Assembly (NCBI RefSeq): GCF_905115235.1
Contig: NC_051852.1
Coordinates: forward strand, 36,095,199-36,159,198
Direction: 5' to 3'
From: Hermetia illucens
Taxonomy: Eukaryota > Arthropoda > Insecta > Diptera > Stratiomyidae
Length of the DNA: 64,000 nucleotides
The notes beneath the pieces are model-generated. The model was not told the DNA's origin. It did no database searches and worked only from the letters and a program-made list of their open reading frames with translations. Every line of letters begins with the position of its first letter. Within the stretch, counting starts at the first letter, position 1. Of the stretch, positions 9,880 through 21,349 are shown one piece after another. The position numbers were made by a program, and so were the translations under genes.

Positions 9880-10910
9880 TTCTTTCGAAGAACTTTGCCA
9901 GTCGACTAATTATGTCGGGATTTTATTAGAGCCTTGAACAGAGTCATTTTGGTTTTGGTGTTGAGACCTACTGTCTTGCGAAGAAGAAACTAACTGCATG
10001 GCGTGCCTTGCTGGTGCAGGGTCTGATTTGAATTTGTCCCAGTCAGTGTTGGCGAAGGCCCTTACGGTGGTCATCACTCGCTTTTGCAGATGGGAGGGCG
10101 AGGAAAGTTTAAGTTGTACCGCAAAATGATCAGACATGCCTAGTAGCAAGATATTACTTGAAAGTTCGGGAAAGTTTCCTCCGTTAGATGGAAGTAGTCA
10201 ATTGCAGATTTCGAGATTTGCATTTGATGTAGACGGAAACTGTCAAAATCAGCCTACCATCAGTGGTTTTTACTATTGACGCCGCGATGGATGAGGTCAG
10301 CAGAAAAAAAAATTTTTTTTAAGAATCGAGAGATTCCACGTTATGATTGCTATTGGAGTGAGTTTTCGAAATCCTGTCTGCTTGCACGTGGCACGTTGGG
10401 CATGTGAGATCAGTTACGTGGTGGAGGCTGACGTGAGGGATTACACCAATTTGTGGAAAATGTTTGGAGGGGAGATGGGAGCAGGGGGGCTGTCACGCTT
10501 GGCAGGGAGTTTTTGGCAGTTTGTGGTATTATACGCTAGAACTGGTCCAGGTTTGTGACAGTTGCGTCACTGATAGCTCGGAAGATTTCGATCACTATCC
10601 TCAATTTGGCCGCTTCCTTCTTAGCTACCATTTTTTTGTAAGCTCGGCACCTATGATAAGTCGCTGGGTGGCGAGCTTGGCTGTAGTTCCAGCACAGCGC
10701 CCCTCGGTTGACGGTCCCGCGCATTCTCCGCGGGGATGGGTTTTTCTGCACCTGAGACACTTGTACACAAGCCAAAATTTTGCCAGTTAAAACACTGCAC
10801 TTCTTCAAAACTTCTAACTTTTTTCAAGGTTATCTTTTTATGAAAGATGTATTTTACCTTCATCATCTCGCTGAGCTCTTGAGATATGATTATATGGACC
10901 AAATGTAGTC
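9880..10910 (-). mobile_element. Second Jockey-like LINE remnant (ORF1 zinc knuckles and endonuclease)
   Basis: On the minus strand 10800-10540 shows a decayed ORF1 knuckle region ending HPATYHRCRAYKKM, typical of Jockey-clade gag proteins. 10150-9880 shows an endonuclease end with SDHFAVQLKL. The order ORF1 then endonuclease fits one minus-strand element, heavily broken. It differs from the Jockey family common elsewhere in this window. Confidence 0.55.
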
Positions 10911-11489
10911 CAAATCATTTCGTCGTTTAACTATGCCAAGCATTTCTTTTGCATTAACAAATAAACTTACTTAATTAGTAGTAGATAAACCTTACCCCAA
11001 ACATGTAAATATTTCTAAAAGATTTGGATACTTGAAAATGTTAAAATAAAAAAATAACTGCGAAGATAAGCAAATGCAAGCAATAATGGTGGGGTCAGAC
11101 AGAAACCCTTTACATTTGTTAGCTATTTACGCGGTAAAGTAAGTCACACGCGGTTGAGATTTTCAATGATACCTAAAGTCAACATATTGAAAGATAGCTT
11201 GAGAATCAACATTTCATTATTGCTTTTATAATTATTTGATAAAACTCTTAAAAACTTCGGACTAGAAGTAAGGAAAGCATAGCTGCAGAGTTACGACTCG
11301 ATATATCTGATAGTCATGAATAAAAGCTGTTTGAATTGCCATAAAATACAGGGGGGAATTTCTCTCCAATCTAATTCAAGTGGATGAAACAATAATAATA
11401 AATAAGATAATTGTTAGATGATAAAAACTTTTGAGTTACTCCAATAATTATTCAATAGTTATATTGAATGAAAACAAAAATTTCGACTG
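10911..11489. repeat. H1-unit 5' flank, copy 3
   Basis: Follows the 5' flanks of copies 1, 2 and 4, including GTAAAGTAAGTCACA and AAAAACTTCGGACTA. No gene. Confidence 0.6.
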
Positions 11490-11572
11490 CCCTTCTTCGC
11501 GATTCTCATGAGTTGATGCTCATTTTGTAGGTTTCGATGGTCAGACATTGTCAAACTGTGAAGTTTGTGTTT
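11490..11572 (+). promoter_or_regulatory. H1 copy 3 promoter block
   Basis: CTTCTTCGCGATTCTCATGA lies at about 11492-11511, the CAAACT-N4-AGTTTG inverted repeat at 11552-11567, and reversed H1 box TTTGTGTTT at 11564-11572. Confidence 0.65.
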
Positions 11573-11611
11573 ATATCTTGACGATTTATCTAGTACTCGA
11601 ACCGATTTGCC

Positions 11612-12220
11612 ATGGCAGAAGAATCAGCAGCAGTCGCCGCTCAAGCCGCAGCTAGCCCGAAGAAAGGAAAGAAAACAGCAGGTGGACCAAAGAAGCCCAA
11701 GTCAAAACCAACTCATCCCCCAACTTCTTCGATGGTGAACGCCGCCATCAAGTCTCTGAAGGAACGTGGAGGTTCATCCCTGCCTGCTATCAAGAAATAC
11801 TTGGCCGCCAACTACAAAGTTGATGTCACCAAATTGGCTCCTTTCATCAAGAAGTACTTGAAGAGCGCTGTTGTCTCTGGGAAATTGGTGCAAACTAAAG
11901 GAAGTGGTGCCTCCGGTTCATTCAAGCTCCCAGCGAAGGAGAAGAAGGAAGCAGCGGCTAAACCAAAGAAAGCAGCAGCAGCAAAGAAACCTAAAGCCGC
12001 CGCTAAGCCAAAGAAGACTGGAGAGAAGAAAGCAGCTAAACCGAAGAAGCCAGCCGCGGCTAAGAAAGCAGCATCTGGTGCCGCAAAAGCAGCAAAGAAA
12101 TCTGGAAGTGTGAAATCAAAGGCACCCAAAGAGAAGAAAGCAAAAGCTCCAAAAGTAGCTAAAAAGACAGCTGGAACAGCGAAGAAAGCAGCCCCAAAAA
12201 AGGCGGCAGCCAAGAAGTAA
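11612..12220 (+). CDS. H1: Histone H1, copy 3 (202 aa)
   Basis: Intronless linker histone with the same three-part structure. The N-terminal tail begins [11 protein letters not shown], the globular domain (about 35-108) has [13 protein letters not shown] and SAVVSGKL, and the basic tail is five residues shorter than in copies 1, 2 and 4. The shortening comes mainly from loss of the KAPKPKKA block before the final [12 protein letters not shown], partly offset by an extra Ala. The sequence is otherwise conserved and open, so it is probably active. Confidence 0.97.
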   Translation: MAEESAAVAAQAAASPKKGKKTAGGPKKPKSKPTHPPTSSMVNAAIKSLKERGGSSLPAIKKYLAANYKVDVTKLAPFIKKYLKSAVVSGKLVQTKGSGASGSFKLPAKEKKEAAAKPKKAAAAKKPKAAAKPKKTGEKKAAKPKKPAAAKKAASGAAKAAKKSGSVKSKAPKEKKAKAPKVAKKTAGTAKKAAPKKAAAKK

Positions 12221-12268
12221 AGTAGAGTTGACCTCTATTTTCCTGGTGAATTTCTCACAAAGCACAAC

Positions 12269-12311
12269 AGTCCTTTTCAGGACTACCATGAATCTTTATA
12301 AAGAGTAAAAT
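12269..12311 (+). terminator. Histone stem-loop and downstream element, copy 3
   Basis: Perfect AGTCCTTTTCAGGACT at 12269-12284, then TAAAGAGTAAAATT at about 12299. Confidence 0.9.
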
Positions 12312-13722
12312 TTCATTATTGTAAACAAGGAACCAGAAGTGGTATTTCACAGGGAGTGAATTCACAAGCTCTAGGGTCACTCAAGACTCAGATACGGTTT
12401 CCAAGCCGGTATGAACTAAGGAAACTTAGAGCAAAGGCATGACTGATTCCATTACAGTTGTGCATTCAATTGTATTGAAATGGAAGTGCTTTTTAAACAA
12501 GACCGAATGGCATAAGTTAAAAAAATATCGCCTTGCAATGAGCTTTAGGTTGCAAAAATATTGTGTTGCTACACATTAGGCTATATTCCAACCTCTCATC
12601 AGGTCCGCCCACATTTGATCAAATCTATGTTTTTGGGTGATCAGTCTCGATCGCTCTGCGGATCAGTGTGCCCGAAAGCAGCCATGGATCATGTTCGCGC
12701 ACTGAAACGAAAGAGTAAGTTGCTACTCAAATCAGCAGTCTCAGGACCACTTTATCCCAAAACAAATTTTGAGATGCTTACTTTGTTTTGATGTTGACCC
12801 TTTAATGACAGTGGGAAAGTACCTTGCGGTTTAAGGTTATCTTTTATGTCTCTCATTGCTACTTTAATGAGTAGGGATCTTGGGTAGGCGAACTAGTCTA
12901 CCTATTTGAAATTATATAAACTCATTGTGAATTTCTCTCAGCGGGGTAGCTTTGTGCGTTTGAGCCATACTTACTACTTTTGCTAACTTCCATTTCACGA
13001 ATTCCTACTTGATACGAAGTAGTCACTGAATCATTACACCCATGTCGTTTGCCTGGACCACCATTTCATGAAAAAGTAGATTTGGTTTTCACTGAGTTCG
13101 TAATCCAGAACATGTTCTACCAGGCTATCTCATTAGTTTGGTCTGGATCAATTGCAATACTTTGTGTCAGTTCATTTTGAACTTTCTTTCTTCTTTGTCT
13201 TCATTATTTCCCGTCGTGGTTTTACCAAATGAACTGAACCTTTCGAATTTTCTTTGACTTTGAAAGTGTGTAGAGACTTACCGTGGATAAGGAAGGATTA
13301 TTTACTGGCGCTCTTCAAGCGGTAATTGGTTTTCTGGTGTTTTCCAAACGCGGTGTATTTTGGAACCAAACTCATATCCAGACTACCACCATTTTTCGCA
13401 AACTTCAGCACGTTTATAATCCTACAATCCAACAGTCTACATTTCTCTTTCTTCCGCGTACCTTTCCACATTTTTAACAAATTAATAATAACAATAAGTG
13501 AAGGTGTTCGGAATTTGCGCTTGGACTACTCAAATTGTCTTCAATTTACACTTAGAGTCTAACAATGGCTTAAATAAGATATTCCTATTTAGTGGATCTC
13601 GAATAACTTAAATATATTTTGCTTCGCCTTGAAACATAAAAATAAAACAATGAACCAAATTTAACTTAAAAGGATATAAGGAGCTGTGAAACCTTCACGC
13701 GTGTAAGAGATAAGGTGTATAA
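12312..13722. repeat. H1-unit 3' spacer, diverged
   Basis: 12560-12900 and 13190-13300 match the spacers after the fragment and copy 2 (GCGGATCAGTGTG, TACTTTAATGAGTAGGGATC, ACCAAATGAACT). No gene is recognised. The mariner at 13725 ends the recognisable spacer. Confidence 0.5.
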
Positions 13723-14927
13723 TATTGGGTTGGGGAAAAAGAAATGTTGTATTTTGTCAATAGATGGGGACACTTAAACATATCTTGTGTTGTACTTATC
13801 GCATCGGGTCATACTATACGACAATCTGTGCTACAAGTGTGTCTTTGACAGTGTTGTGATCGTACGTTTCAGTCTCAAGTTATAGCGCGTCAAAGATAGA
13901 GTCCATCAAGCAAGAAATTCGTCATATTTTACGTTTTTACTACCTGAGAGGTAAACATGCAACGAAGGCGGCTGAAAAAAATTGTGAAGTTTATGGGCAC
14001 GATACTGTAACGATTTGCACAGCACAGCGTTGGTTCGATCGATTTCGTTCTGGTGTAGTGGATGTCGGAGGAACACCCCGTACTAGTAGGCCAATCGTCG
14101 TAGAAACCGATAAAATCGTCGAAATCATCCAAGTAGATCGGCATGTGAGCATTCGCTCGATTGGCCGGGAACTGAGTATAGACCATAAAACCGTTTGGAA
14201 CCATTTGCAGAAGATTGGATGTTTGGGTGCCACACGAGTTGACGCAAAAAGATCCCTTGAACCGAACCAACGCCTGTGATGCACTGCTGAAATGGAACGA
14301 GTTTGACCGATTTTCGAAGCGGATGGTGACTGGTGGATCACGTACGACAACCTCAAGCGAAAAAGATCGTGGTCGAAGCGCGACGAGACGGCCCAAACCA
14401 TCGCCAAGCCCGGATTGACGGCCAGGAAGGTTTTGCTGTGTGTTTGGTGGGATTGGAAGGGGATCATCAACTCAACTATAGCCAGACCCTCAATTCGGTC
14501 CTTTACTGTGAGCAACTCGAACGTTTGAAGCAGGCGATTGAGCAGAAGTGGCCAGAATGGTGTTGTGTTCCACCAGGACAACACTCGGCGTCACACATCT
14601 TTGATGATCCGCCAGAAGTTACGGGGGCTCGGATGGGATGTCCTATCGCACTCACCGTATAGTCCGGACCCGGCACCAAGTGATTACCATCTTTTCCGGT
14701 CCATTCAAAACGCTCTTGGTGCTACTAAGTTGGCCTCAAAAAAGGCTGGCGAAAACTGGCTGCCTGACTTTCTTGCAAATAAGGGGGGACAATGAAGCTG
14801 CCTTCTAACTGGCAACAAGTTTGCGAACAAAACGGCGCATATTTGACTTAAATCGGATAATTGTAAGTATAAATAAAGCGTCAAATTTCGATCACAAATA
14901 TGATATTTCTTTTCCCCCAACCCAATA
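13723..14927 (+). mobile_element. mariner transposon, full length but coding-dead
   Basis: The element spans 13725-14925 (1201 bp) between TA dinucleotides at 13723-13724 and 14926-14927. The inverted ends begin TTGGGTTGGGG and end in CCCCCAACCCAA. The TTGGGTTG start suggests the mellifera subfamily. The interior encodes a mariner transposase on the plus strand from about 13905. It shows a helix-turn-helix (SIGRELSIDHKTVWNHLQKI), VFHQDN at the second catalytic Asp, and YSPDPAPSDYHLF at the third, with 34 residues between those Asps as in D,D34D elements. The first catalytic segment (VTGDEKW in the family) reads VTGGS and is deleted. Frame shifts split the gene into at least three frames. Confidence 0.92.
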
Positions 14928-15840
14928 TTAACTAACAAATCATTTCATCATCAAACATTTTTTTCAAAAAGACCTGATCTATGCCCCAAAGAGAACAAAA
15001 TTAATAATAACGATAAGGTGTGTGATATTTTCGAATATTAAAAGACAAAAAAAAAATAGACGAGAATAGCGAATTGAATCGCATGAATTGAGTGAAATCT
15101 GAAGGTAGAATTTTCCCTACTACTAAATTGTATTTCCCGAGGGAAAAAATCTTGAAAATGTTTTTAGACAATTTCTAAGAAATTGAATACGGAATTCCTT
15201 TTAGTATTTATTTGGACTAATTTGTGAATTAAGTTTCAAAATTAGATCTGTGTGAATACCGATACCTTTGGAGTGAATTTCTAGAGATCATTTGCTGAAA
15301 AAAAGATAGATTGGATGAATTGTATACAATCTTAATTATTAATTTTCAGCTTTAGCGTATATAGTAATAAGAACCCTATTTGTTAAGTTTAAGGCCGCGG
15401 TTGCCAAATAATCGTTCGTTTTCTAGGTTGCTGCTGCCAATGTTGAAAGGTGGTCGCGCTCGTTGAACTTCTGATGCGTCGGCTCTACGAGTGGTTCTGG
15501 ATACGTGGCAAATGATGGGTTCGCTGCCGCGAGTCAGAATTGCAACAACGGGGGCGGAGTCTTCTGACAGCCGACACTTTCAATTTTCGCATTCGCCACT
15601 TGTTGAGCGGCCTCAGTCGCTGCAAACGAATTGCTCTCAGTTACACAAGTAATGGGATATGAGAATTATGTTTTCCTTCATGGACAAATTCTTGCATAGC
15701 AACTAATGTGAATTTCTTTTCCTGGATCAATCCAGAGAATGTCAACATAATCCAACTAGGAGTCACAAAACAGTCAAACAACATCGAATTCTCGGCAATG
15801 GTTTTTTGAATTTTTAGATTCGTTACTCAAACTTTTTGTT
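14928..15840. other. AT-rich intergenic, nothing recognised
   Basis: No supported frame, RNA or repeat. 15420-15600 is more GC-rich but unassigned. Confidence 0.5.
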
Positions 15841-15844
15841 ACGG

Positions 15845-17535
15845 GTCACCAATTTAACTAAAACAAATTAAAATTCAATTAAAACAAATTACAACAATGA
15901 TTCGCGGCTGCGGCGGCGATGGTGACGACAACTGCGGTGTTGATGGTGAAGGCGGCGGCGGCGTCGATGCTGGAGACGGCGAGCGTGGCTACGGCGGCGT
16001 CTCTGGTGGCTGCGGCGGCGTCTCTGGTGGAAGAAATTTTCTCTCCGCTCGAGAACGCGGTACGGGCCCTCATATGGAGGCTGCAGTGGCTTCCGGACGG
16101 CATCCGTCCTGACCAGAACGTGCGAGCACGTGTCCAGTTCCTTGGGCGAACAGGCAGGTGTGGACGAGTGTCGGGTGGGTGGCGTGGGTTTTATGCGTCG
16201 AAGATTGTCCTTCAGCAGACGCACCCCGATTCTGTGAGACCCGATCTCTTGTCGAAGACCGGATCACTTGGAAGTCTCGGGTTCTTCCCGTATACCAGCT
16301 CCGCGGGGCCGGCAGCAAATTCCTCCCGCATAAACACATACGGGTATAGGTAAGTGGACATGAGTCTTGGCTTGCGTAGGACGTTTACGTGGCGTTTCAT
16401 CCTGGCGGATGTCAGCTTCCCCATATTAGGCGCAGACTTCTCGTGTCACTATGGGTTGCTGGTGGACTTGCAAAATAAGTCCCTTATAGACCCTACGACC
16501 AACCTTAATTCGTCGGGACAAATGGTATCTCACCCAGGCAATAATCTTTCCGTTCTTTTAGAAGACATTACAGACTCTCGTGTTCGGGCACTTCTCCAAA
16601 AGTTCAGCCAGATTACTACCGAGTGTAGTCTCTCCAAACCAGTGAAGCACAATGTTCAGCACCACATTATTATTACTGGTTCCCCGATCTTCTCGAAGGT
16701 GCGTCCTCTACCATCCCAGAAACTGGCTATTGCACGGAAAGAGTTTGAACAACTCGGTATCTGCAGGCCCTCAAACAGCTGTTGGTCTTCCCCACTGCAT
16801 ATGGTCACTAAGCCAAACGGCGAATGGCGCCCATGTGGGGACTACAGAAGGCTAAATGCACAGACTGTTCCTGACCGATATCCAATTCCACTCATCCACG
16901 ACTTTGCGCATCACCTCACGAATTGCCGCATCTTTTCGACCTTGGACTTAATCAAGGCTTATCACCAAATCCCAGTAGCTCCTGGAGACATTCCAAAGAC
17001 GGCAATATGCACACCCTTTGGACTCTTCGAGTTCACCCGGATGACTTTCGGATTGTGCAATGCGGCGCAAACCTTTCATAGGTTCATCCACTCGGTCCTG
17101 CGAAACCTCGACTTCTGTTTCGTATATTTGGATGATGTTTTGGTCGCTTCTTCCACTGAGTCTGAGCACTTAGCCTATCTCGAGTGCATTTTTCAACGTC
17201 TCCTTGAGGCCGGTTTAGTCCTAAACGTTGAGAAATGCAAATTTCTCCAAAAACAGGTGAGATTCCTCGGCCATTTCATTTCCCCTGAAGGAATACAGCC
17301 CGACCCAGACAAGGTGTGATAACAAGCTTCCCGCGTCCAAAGACAGTGAAGGAGTTGAGGAGGTGCTTGGGCATGCTAAACTTCTACCGTCGTTTTCTGC
17401 CCAAGGCCGCCCATCACCAGTCCATTTTGAACGCGTACTTGTCTGGCACCAAAACTAAGGACACACGATAGATCGCGTGGTCTGAAGAGGCTATCCGCGC
17501 GTTTGAAAAATCACGTCGGCGTCACCAATTTAACT
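15845..17535. mobile_element. Ty3/gypsy LTR-retrotransposon fossils (mosaic)
   Basis: Two gypsy pieces lie in opposite directions. On the minus strand, about 16424-16030 holds an integrase C-terminal region (motifs PAELVYG and PLQPPYEGPYRVL). On the plus strand, about 16370-17500 holds the end of the aspartic protease (ILGADF) and a reverse transcriptase with the YLDDVLVA catalytic box and [10 protein letters not shown], then the start of RNase H. A GCGGCGGCG-rich stretch lies at 15905-16035. GTCACCAATTTAACTA occurs at both 15845 and 17520. The pieces are broken several times and not a whole element. They look old but not ancient. Confidence 0.85.
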
Positions 17536-18440
17536 AAAATAGTCCATTTCTTGCAAACTACAATTTTTAGGTACGCCGGAGCATAAACTAACAGTTTTTA
17601 CAATCAATACTCGATAGATGTAATAATTAGACTTTATTAATTTTATTGAATGAGTTTAAATTAATTAAAAACTGCACCGCGTGATAACCGACTATTTAAA
17701 CGTTAGAGGCAGAAGAGAATCATCTCCCTTCATGTGTTTCTTTCTGCCCCTAACTCATGGCACACTTTCCTCGCTAGTCCTCTACTCCCGTGGCGAGCTC
17801 TACAAAGTGAAAAGTTCCGCGCCATCTATTTGTTCGCATTCGCAACAGTCGAAATAAATGCTGCGAATCCTGCTGCGCCACAAGTTTTTTGAAGAAGTGT
17901 AATTAATTACTCAATAATTACTCTTCGACCTCCCATATGTGTACGGTTTCCTCCATTATGCTTGAAGCGGCAGGGGTGAACAATTAGGATGAATTGGGCC
18001 GCCGTAGGGCCACCATGTCATCGGGCCCCCATGCAAAGGAAATGGAAACGGCGGCCACTCGTCGCGAGGGTGAATGATTGAACTCAAGGTTAATCTCTTC
18101 TCGTCGTTCAATCTGCGCGTTATTTTTCTTTTATTTAGTCCCCTCCATTGTGAGGCCTTTAAGGAGTCTCCTTTGGGAAGACATTTTCGGTGGCTTCAAC
18201 CCACCTCAAGGATCTACGTCTCCAGTAGAGTAGCTTACCTCGGGTAGTTTGAGAAAATTTCTGTAAGGAGATAATATTATTCGACCAAGAACCCTGAGCT
18301 TTATCTCGCCGTACTGGTAGCATTCGGGTTAGCTCTAGCACATGCCATCCGATTCAAAATAAGATCTCGCGCAGTCAGTGTTCACGACTGACAAACCTGT
18401 TAGGGGAGTTTAGTTGGTTATCAGCCTTGATGACCGTGTT
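17536..18440. other. Unassigned, possibly LTR-like
   Basis: 17560-17900 has an AATAAA and a mix of AT-rich and C-rich parts next to the gypsy fossil, so it could be LTR sequence. I see no second copy to prove it. 17900-18440 is unrecognised. Confidence 0.3.
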
Positions 18441-19215
18441 GGTGCTAAGGTGTGCAACAGTCGTACTCTCATCTTAATGGATTCTGGTCAATGTGAAATG
18501 TGCTGATGAAAGTACGAGAGGGACCATATTCTTCAAGTCCAACCAACTACTAATCAATGCTGACAATATTGGCATTACGGGAAGAACAAACCGGGATGAT
18601 CAATTGTTGTGAGGTCTTGAGCTGCACATTGATAATGGCAAGACGAAGTACATGGTGGCGACGTCAGCACTAATAAACAAAGAACCAACAACATATAATA
18701 TAATAATCGTTGGCGCAACAATCCATATTGGATCTAGGCCTTGAAGTGTGTTAGAGCACTTCATTCAAGACCATAACGGTACACTACAGTAGACTGTAGG
18801 AGGCAATGTGGTCAGCATTGCGCTCGCCCGAGATTATTACCCTGATTTGACTCAGGTACTCATTCACAGCTGAGTCGACTGGTATCCGACGTCAAATCAC
18901 GATACAAATTCCACTGTCACCAGTGAGATTTGAACCGCGACCTTCCGTACGGTAGCCTAGTGCTCTAACCACTCAGCTACCCGGACACACAACATATAGG
19001 AGACTATAATGTAAATATAAAAAATCAATATGGGTGCGGATGTTCTAGCCCGGAAAGTGGCAGACTCTACTTCAGATGGAGCGATGGCATAGGGCAGGAT
19101 ACCAGACAGCTCTTAGGGATATGGAACTGGTGGATTCAAAACCGGAATTGCTGGAGTTCCTTACTAAGGCAGGCCTACACCAGATACCAGGTGTTGCGCC
19201 GTTGATGATTATGAT
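18440..19215 (+). mobile_element. RTE-clade LINE remnant D, split by a SINE
   Basis: Nucleotide blocks match the RTE copy at 38080-38940: CTTCAAGTCCAACCAACTAC, the YADD region as GCTGACAATATTGGCAT, GATAATGGCAAGACGAAGTA, and the 3' end TTGCGCCGTTGATGATTATG at about 19192. It is 5'-truncated, internally deleted and full of stops. A tRNA-SINE is inserted at 18698-18988. Confidence 0.8.
18688..18998 (-). mobile_element. tRNA-derived SINE with target duplication (copy 1)
   Basis: The minus strand matches the SINE at 61980-62255 over its length. Read in that sense the A box is TAGCTGAGTGGTTAGAGCAC, the B box GGTTCAAATCTC, followed by a unique body and a tail in ATTATTATT. ACAACATATA flanks it at 18688-18697 and 18989-18998, a 10-bp duplication within the RTE sequence. 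The 3' end GTTGCGCC plus triplet tail resembles that of the RTE family here. Confidence 0.9.
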
Positions 19216-19932
19216 GATGATAGGACAAGTCAGCTGCAGATATTTATAACAGCAAACTATTTCATTTAGAATTACATTTAATAAATTTGTCAATAATTCA
19301 ATGATTATATGCAGCAAATGTTGAGCATATCATTCGGTCGTTCAACTGTGACAAGAATTTTTAATGGAAGACAAAGGGGAAATTTCGTACCTTTTACGAA
19401 ACAAAAGAACTTACTTCATTAGCAATAAATCTTATTCGAAACATGTAAATGCTAAAAGATTTTACTAGTTCGAAATAAATAAAAAAATAGGTCATGCCGA
19501 ATGTATGTTAAGCAAATGGCAGCAATAATAGTGGGGACACGAGAGGAACCCTCTGTATTTGGAAGCTGTTTGGGTTGCAAAGTAAACCACATAAGGTTGC
19601 CATTTTTTATGATGCATAAAGCCAACATATTACCAGATAGCTTGGATATCAACATTCCATTACTATTTTAATAATTATTTAATAAAACTCTTAAAAACTT
19701 CGGACTACATCTAAGGAAAACGTAGCAGTAATGTTGCGGTTTGAAATATCTCATAATCTTCAATACAAATTTATTTGAATTGTCATAAAGTATATGGAGA
19801 AATTTCTCTCAAATCTGATTTTAACGCAGCAAATAATATCAGTGGAGGGTATAATTATTAAATGATAAAAACTTTTGAGTAACTCCAACTATTATTCAAT
19901 AATTGTTTGAAATGAAATAGAAAATGTCGACA
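19216..19932. repeat. H1-unit 5' flank, copy 4
   Basis: From about 19330 this follows the flanks of copies 2 and 3 (GTCGTTCAACTGTGACAAG, AAAAACTTCGGACTACA). No gene. Confidence 0.6.
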
Positions 19933-20015
19933 GCCGTTCATCGCGATTCTCATGAGTTGAAGCCTTTGGTTAAATTTGGGTTACCAGACATTGTCAAACT
20001 GTGAAGTTTGTGTTT
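19933..20015 (+). promoter_or_regulatory. H1 copy 4 promoter block
   Basis: CCGTTCATCGCGATTCTCATGA at its usual place near 19933-19954, the CAAACT-N4-AGTTTG inverted repeat at 19995-20010, reversed H1 box TTTGTGTTT at 20007-20015. Confidence 0.65.
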
Positions 20016-20054
20016 ATACCCTCAGGATCTATCTAGTACTCAAACCGATTTGCC

Positions 20055-20678
20055 ATGGCAGAAGAATCAGCAACAGTCGCCGCCCCAGCCGCAGCCAGCC
20101 CGAAGAAAGGAAAGAAAGCAGCAGGTGGACCGAAGAAGCCGAAATCAAAACCAACTCATCCCCCAACTTCTTCGATGGTGAACGCCGCTATCAAGTCTCT
20201 GAAGGAACGTGGAGGTTCATCGCTACCTGCCATCAAGAAATACTTGGCCGCCAACTACAAAGTTGATGTACAGAAACTGGCTCCTTTCATCAAGAAGTAC
20301 CTGAAGAGCGCTGTTGCCTCTGGAAAATTGGTGCAAACTAAGGGAAGTGGTGCCTCCGGTTCATTCAAACTCCCAGCTAAGGAGAAGACGGAAAAGGCGG
20401 CTAAGCCAAAGAAGGCAGCAGCAAAGAAACCTAAAGCCGCCGCTAAACCAAAGAAGGCGGGTGAGAAGAAAGCAGCTAAACCCAAGAAACCTGCAGCAGC
20501 GAAAAAGGCAGCATCTGGTGCCGCTAAAGCAGCCAAGAAATCTGGAACTGTAAAGGCCAAGGCACCAAAAGAGAAGAAAGCGAAAGCCCCTAAAGTAGCT
20601 AAAAAGGCACCAAAGCCCAAGAAGGCAGCAGGAGCACCAAAGAAAGCGGCTCCGAAAAAGGCGGCAGCCAAGAAGTAA
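20055..20678 (+). CDS. H1: Histone H1, copy 4 (207 aa)
   Basis: Intronless linker histone. It starts [11 protein letters not shown], has the winged helix at about 35-108 ([21 protein letters not shown]), then a basic tail with repeated AKPKK, KAPKEKK and KAPKPKK, ending [11 protein letters not shown]. Its body is closest to copies 1 and 2, and its N-terminus to copies 3, 5 and 6. No break is seen. It is the last gene of the direct-repeat series; a gap of about 22 kb of transposon debris and the MADF gene follows before the next H1. Confidence 0.97.
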   Translation: MAEESATVAAPAAASPKKGKKAAGGPKKPKSKPTHPPTSSMVNAAIKSLKERGGSSLPAIKKYLAANYKVDVQKLAPFIKKYLKSAVASGKLVQTKGSGASGSFKLPAKEKTEKAAKPKKAAAKKPKAAAKPKKAGEKKAAKPKKPAAAKKAASGAAKAAKKSGTVKAKAPKEKKAKAPKVAKKAPKPKKAAGAPKKAAPKKAAAKK

Positions 20679-20731
20679 ATTGTGAATAGGGTCGATCTCT
20701 ATTTCATTGAGGATTCCTCACAAAACCCAAA

Positions 20732-20775
20732 GGTCCTTTTCAGGACTACCATACATCTTTCCAAAGAGTAAAATT
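20732..20775 (+). terminator. Histone stem-loop and downstream element, copy 4
   Basis: GGTCCTTTTCAGGACT at 20732-20747 with a terminal G:T pair, then CAAAGAGTAAAATT at about 20762. Confidence 0.88.
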
Positions 20776-20806
20776 TCATAGCCAGTTTTCCTCTATGAGT
20801 CGATAG

Positions 20807-21226
20807 TCAATCGACAAAGATCAATTTTGAAAGGGGAGAGCAATGGAATTGTAGCTTCTGTGAAATAGTTATCCAGGGTACGTGCAATTTTTGGCAAATA
20901 CGATATCCTTTAATGGGGAGGTAGTCCAACAATTCTTTCTCCGTTAAATGATTCGTTGCGGCTGTTGATTGATCGTCTTCTTTCAGTTCTGAACAGGAAT
21001 TTGTTTTATTGTCTTTAATCGCTTCTTTTTGGAGTGGATGTCTGTCTGATAAGGTCAACTTAGAAAGTTTACCACATAAATATCTTTCTTCAAGCCTTCT
21101 CTTTCGAATTAATATTTGCCTAATTTCAATAGCCAGCGTTGTGTTGCGATACGTCTTTCCCTCGATATTTGACGTGTGCAAATTTAATTGGTTATTGATC
21201 TGTATAGATCCTAAAGTTGTTGCCAT
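20807..21226 (-). CDS. Hypothetical protein or exon (139 aa), unrecognised
   Basis: An open frame starting MATTLGSIQINNQ and ending SKLIFVD. Its composition is ordinary (mixed charged and hydrophobic, no low complexity) and I recognise no family. Just upstream on the same strand is a splice-acceptor-like TGTTATTTTAG, so it could be a terminal exon of a gene whose earlier exons are lost or displaced by the LINE that follows. It could also be part of an unrecognised mobile element or a chance frame. Confidence 0.3.
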   Translation of the reverse strand: MATTLGSIQINNQLNLHTSNIEGKTYRNTTLAIEIRQILIRKRRLEERYLCGKLSKLTLSDRHPLQKEAIKDNKTNSCSELKEDDQSTAATNHLTEKELLDYLPIKGYRICQKLHVPWITISQKLQFHCSPLSKLIFVD

Positions 21227-21349
21227 AGAGGTAACTTCTAAAATAACAGATTGCTCACATTATGGGAAGGATAATGTGGGGTGCCGTATCCCTTGGTTCA
21301 GGGAGACTTTTTAGATGGACCTCGCATCCTCATACCAATCGATGTGAGC

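Noticed and set aside
13929-14584. Antisense frames of 155 and 197 codons in the mariner
   Set aside because: Reverse of a recognisable transposase; no independent signal.
15879-16353. Gly/Ala-rich frames in GCGGCGGCG repeats
   Set aside because: Low-complexity triplet sequence, open in several frames on both strands next to a gypsy integrase remnant.
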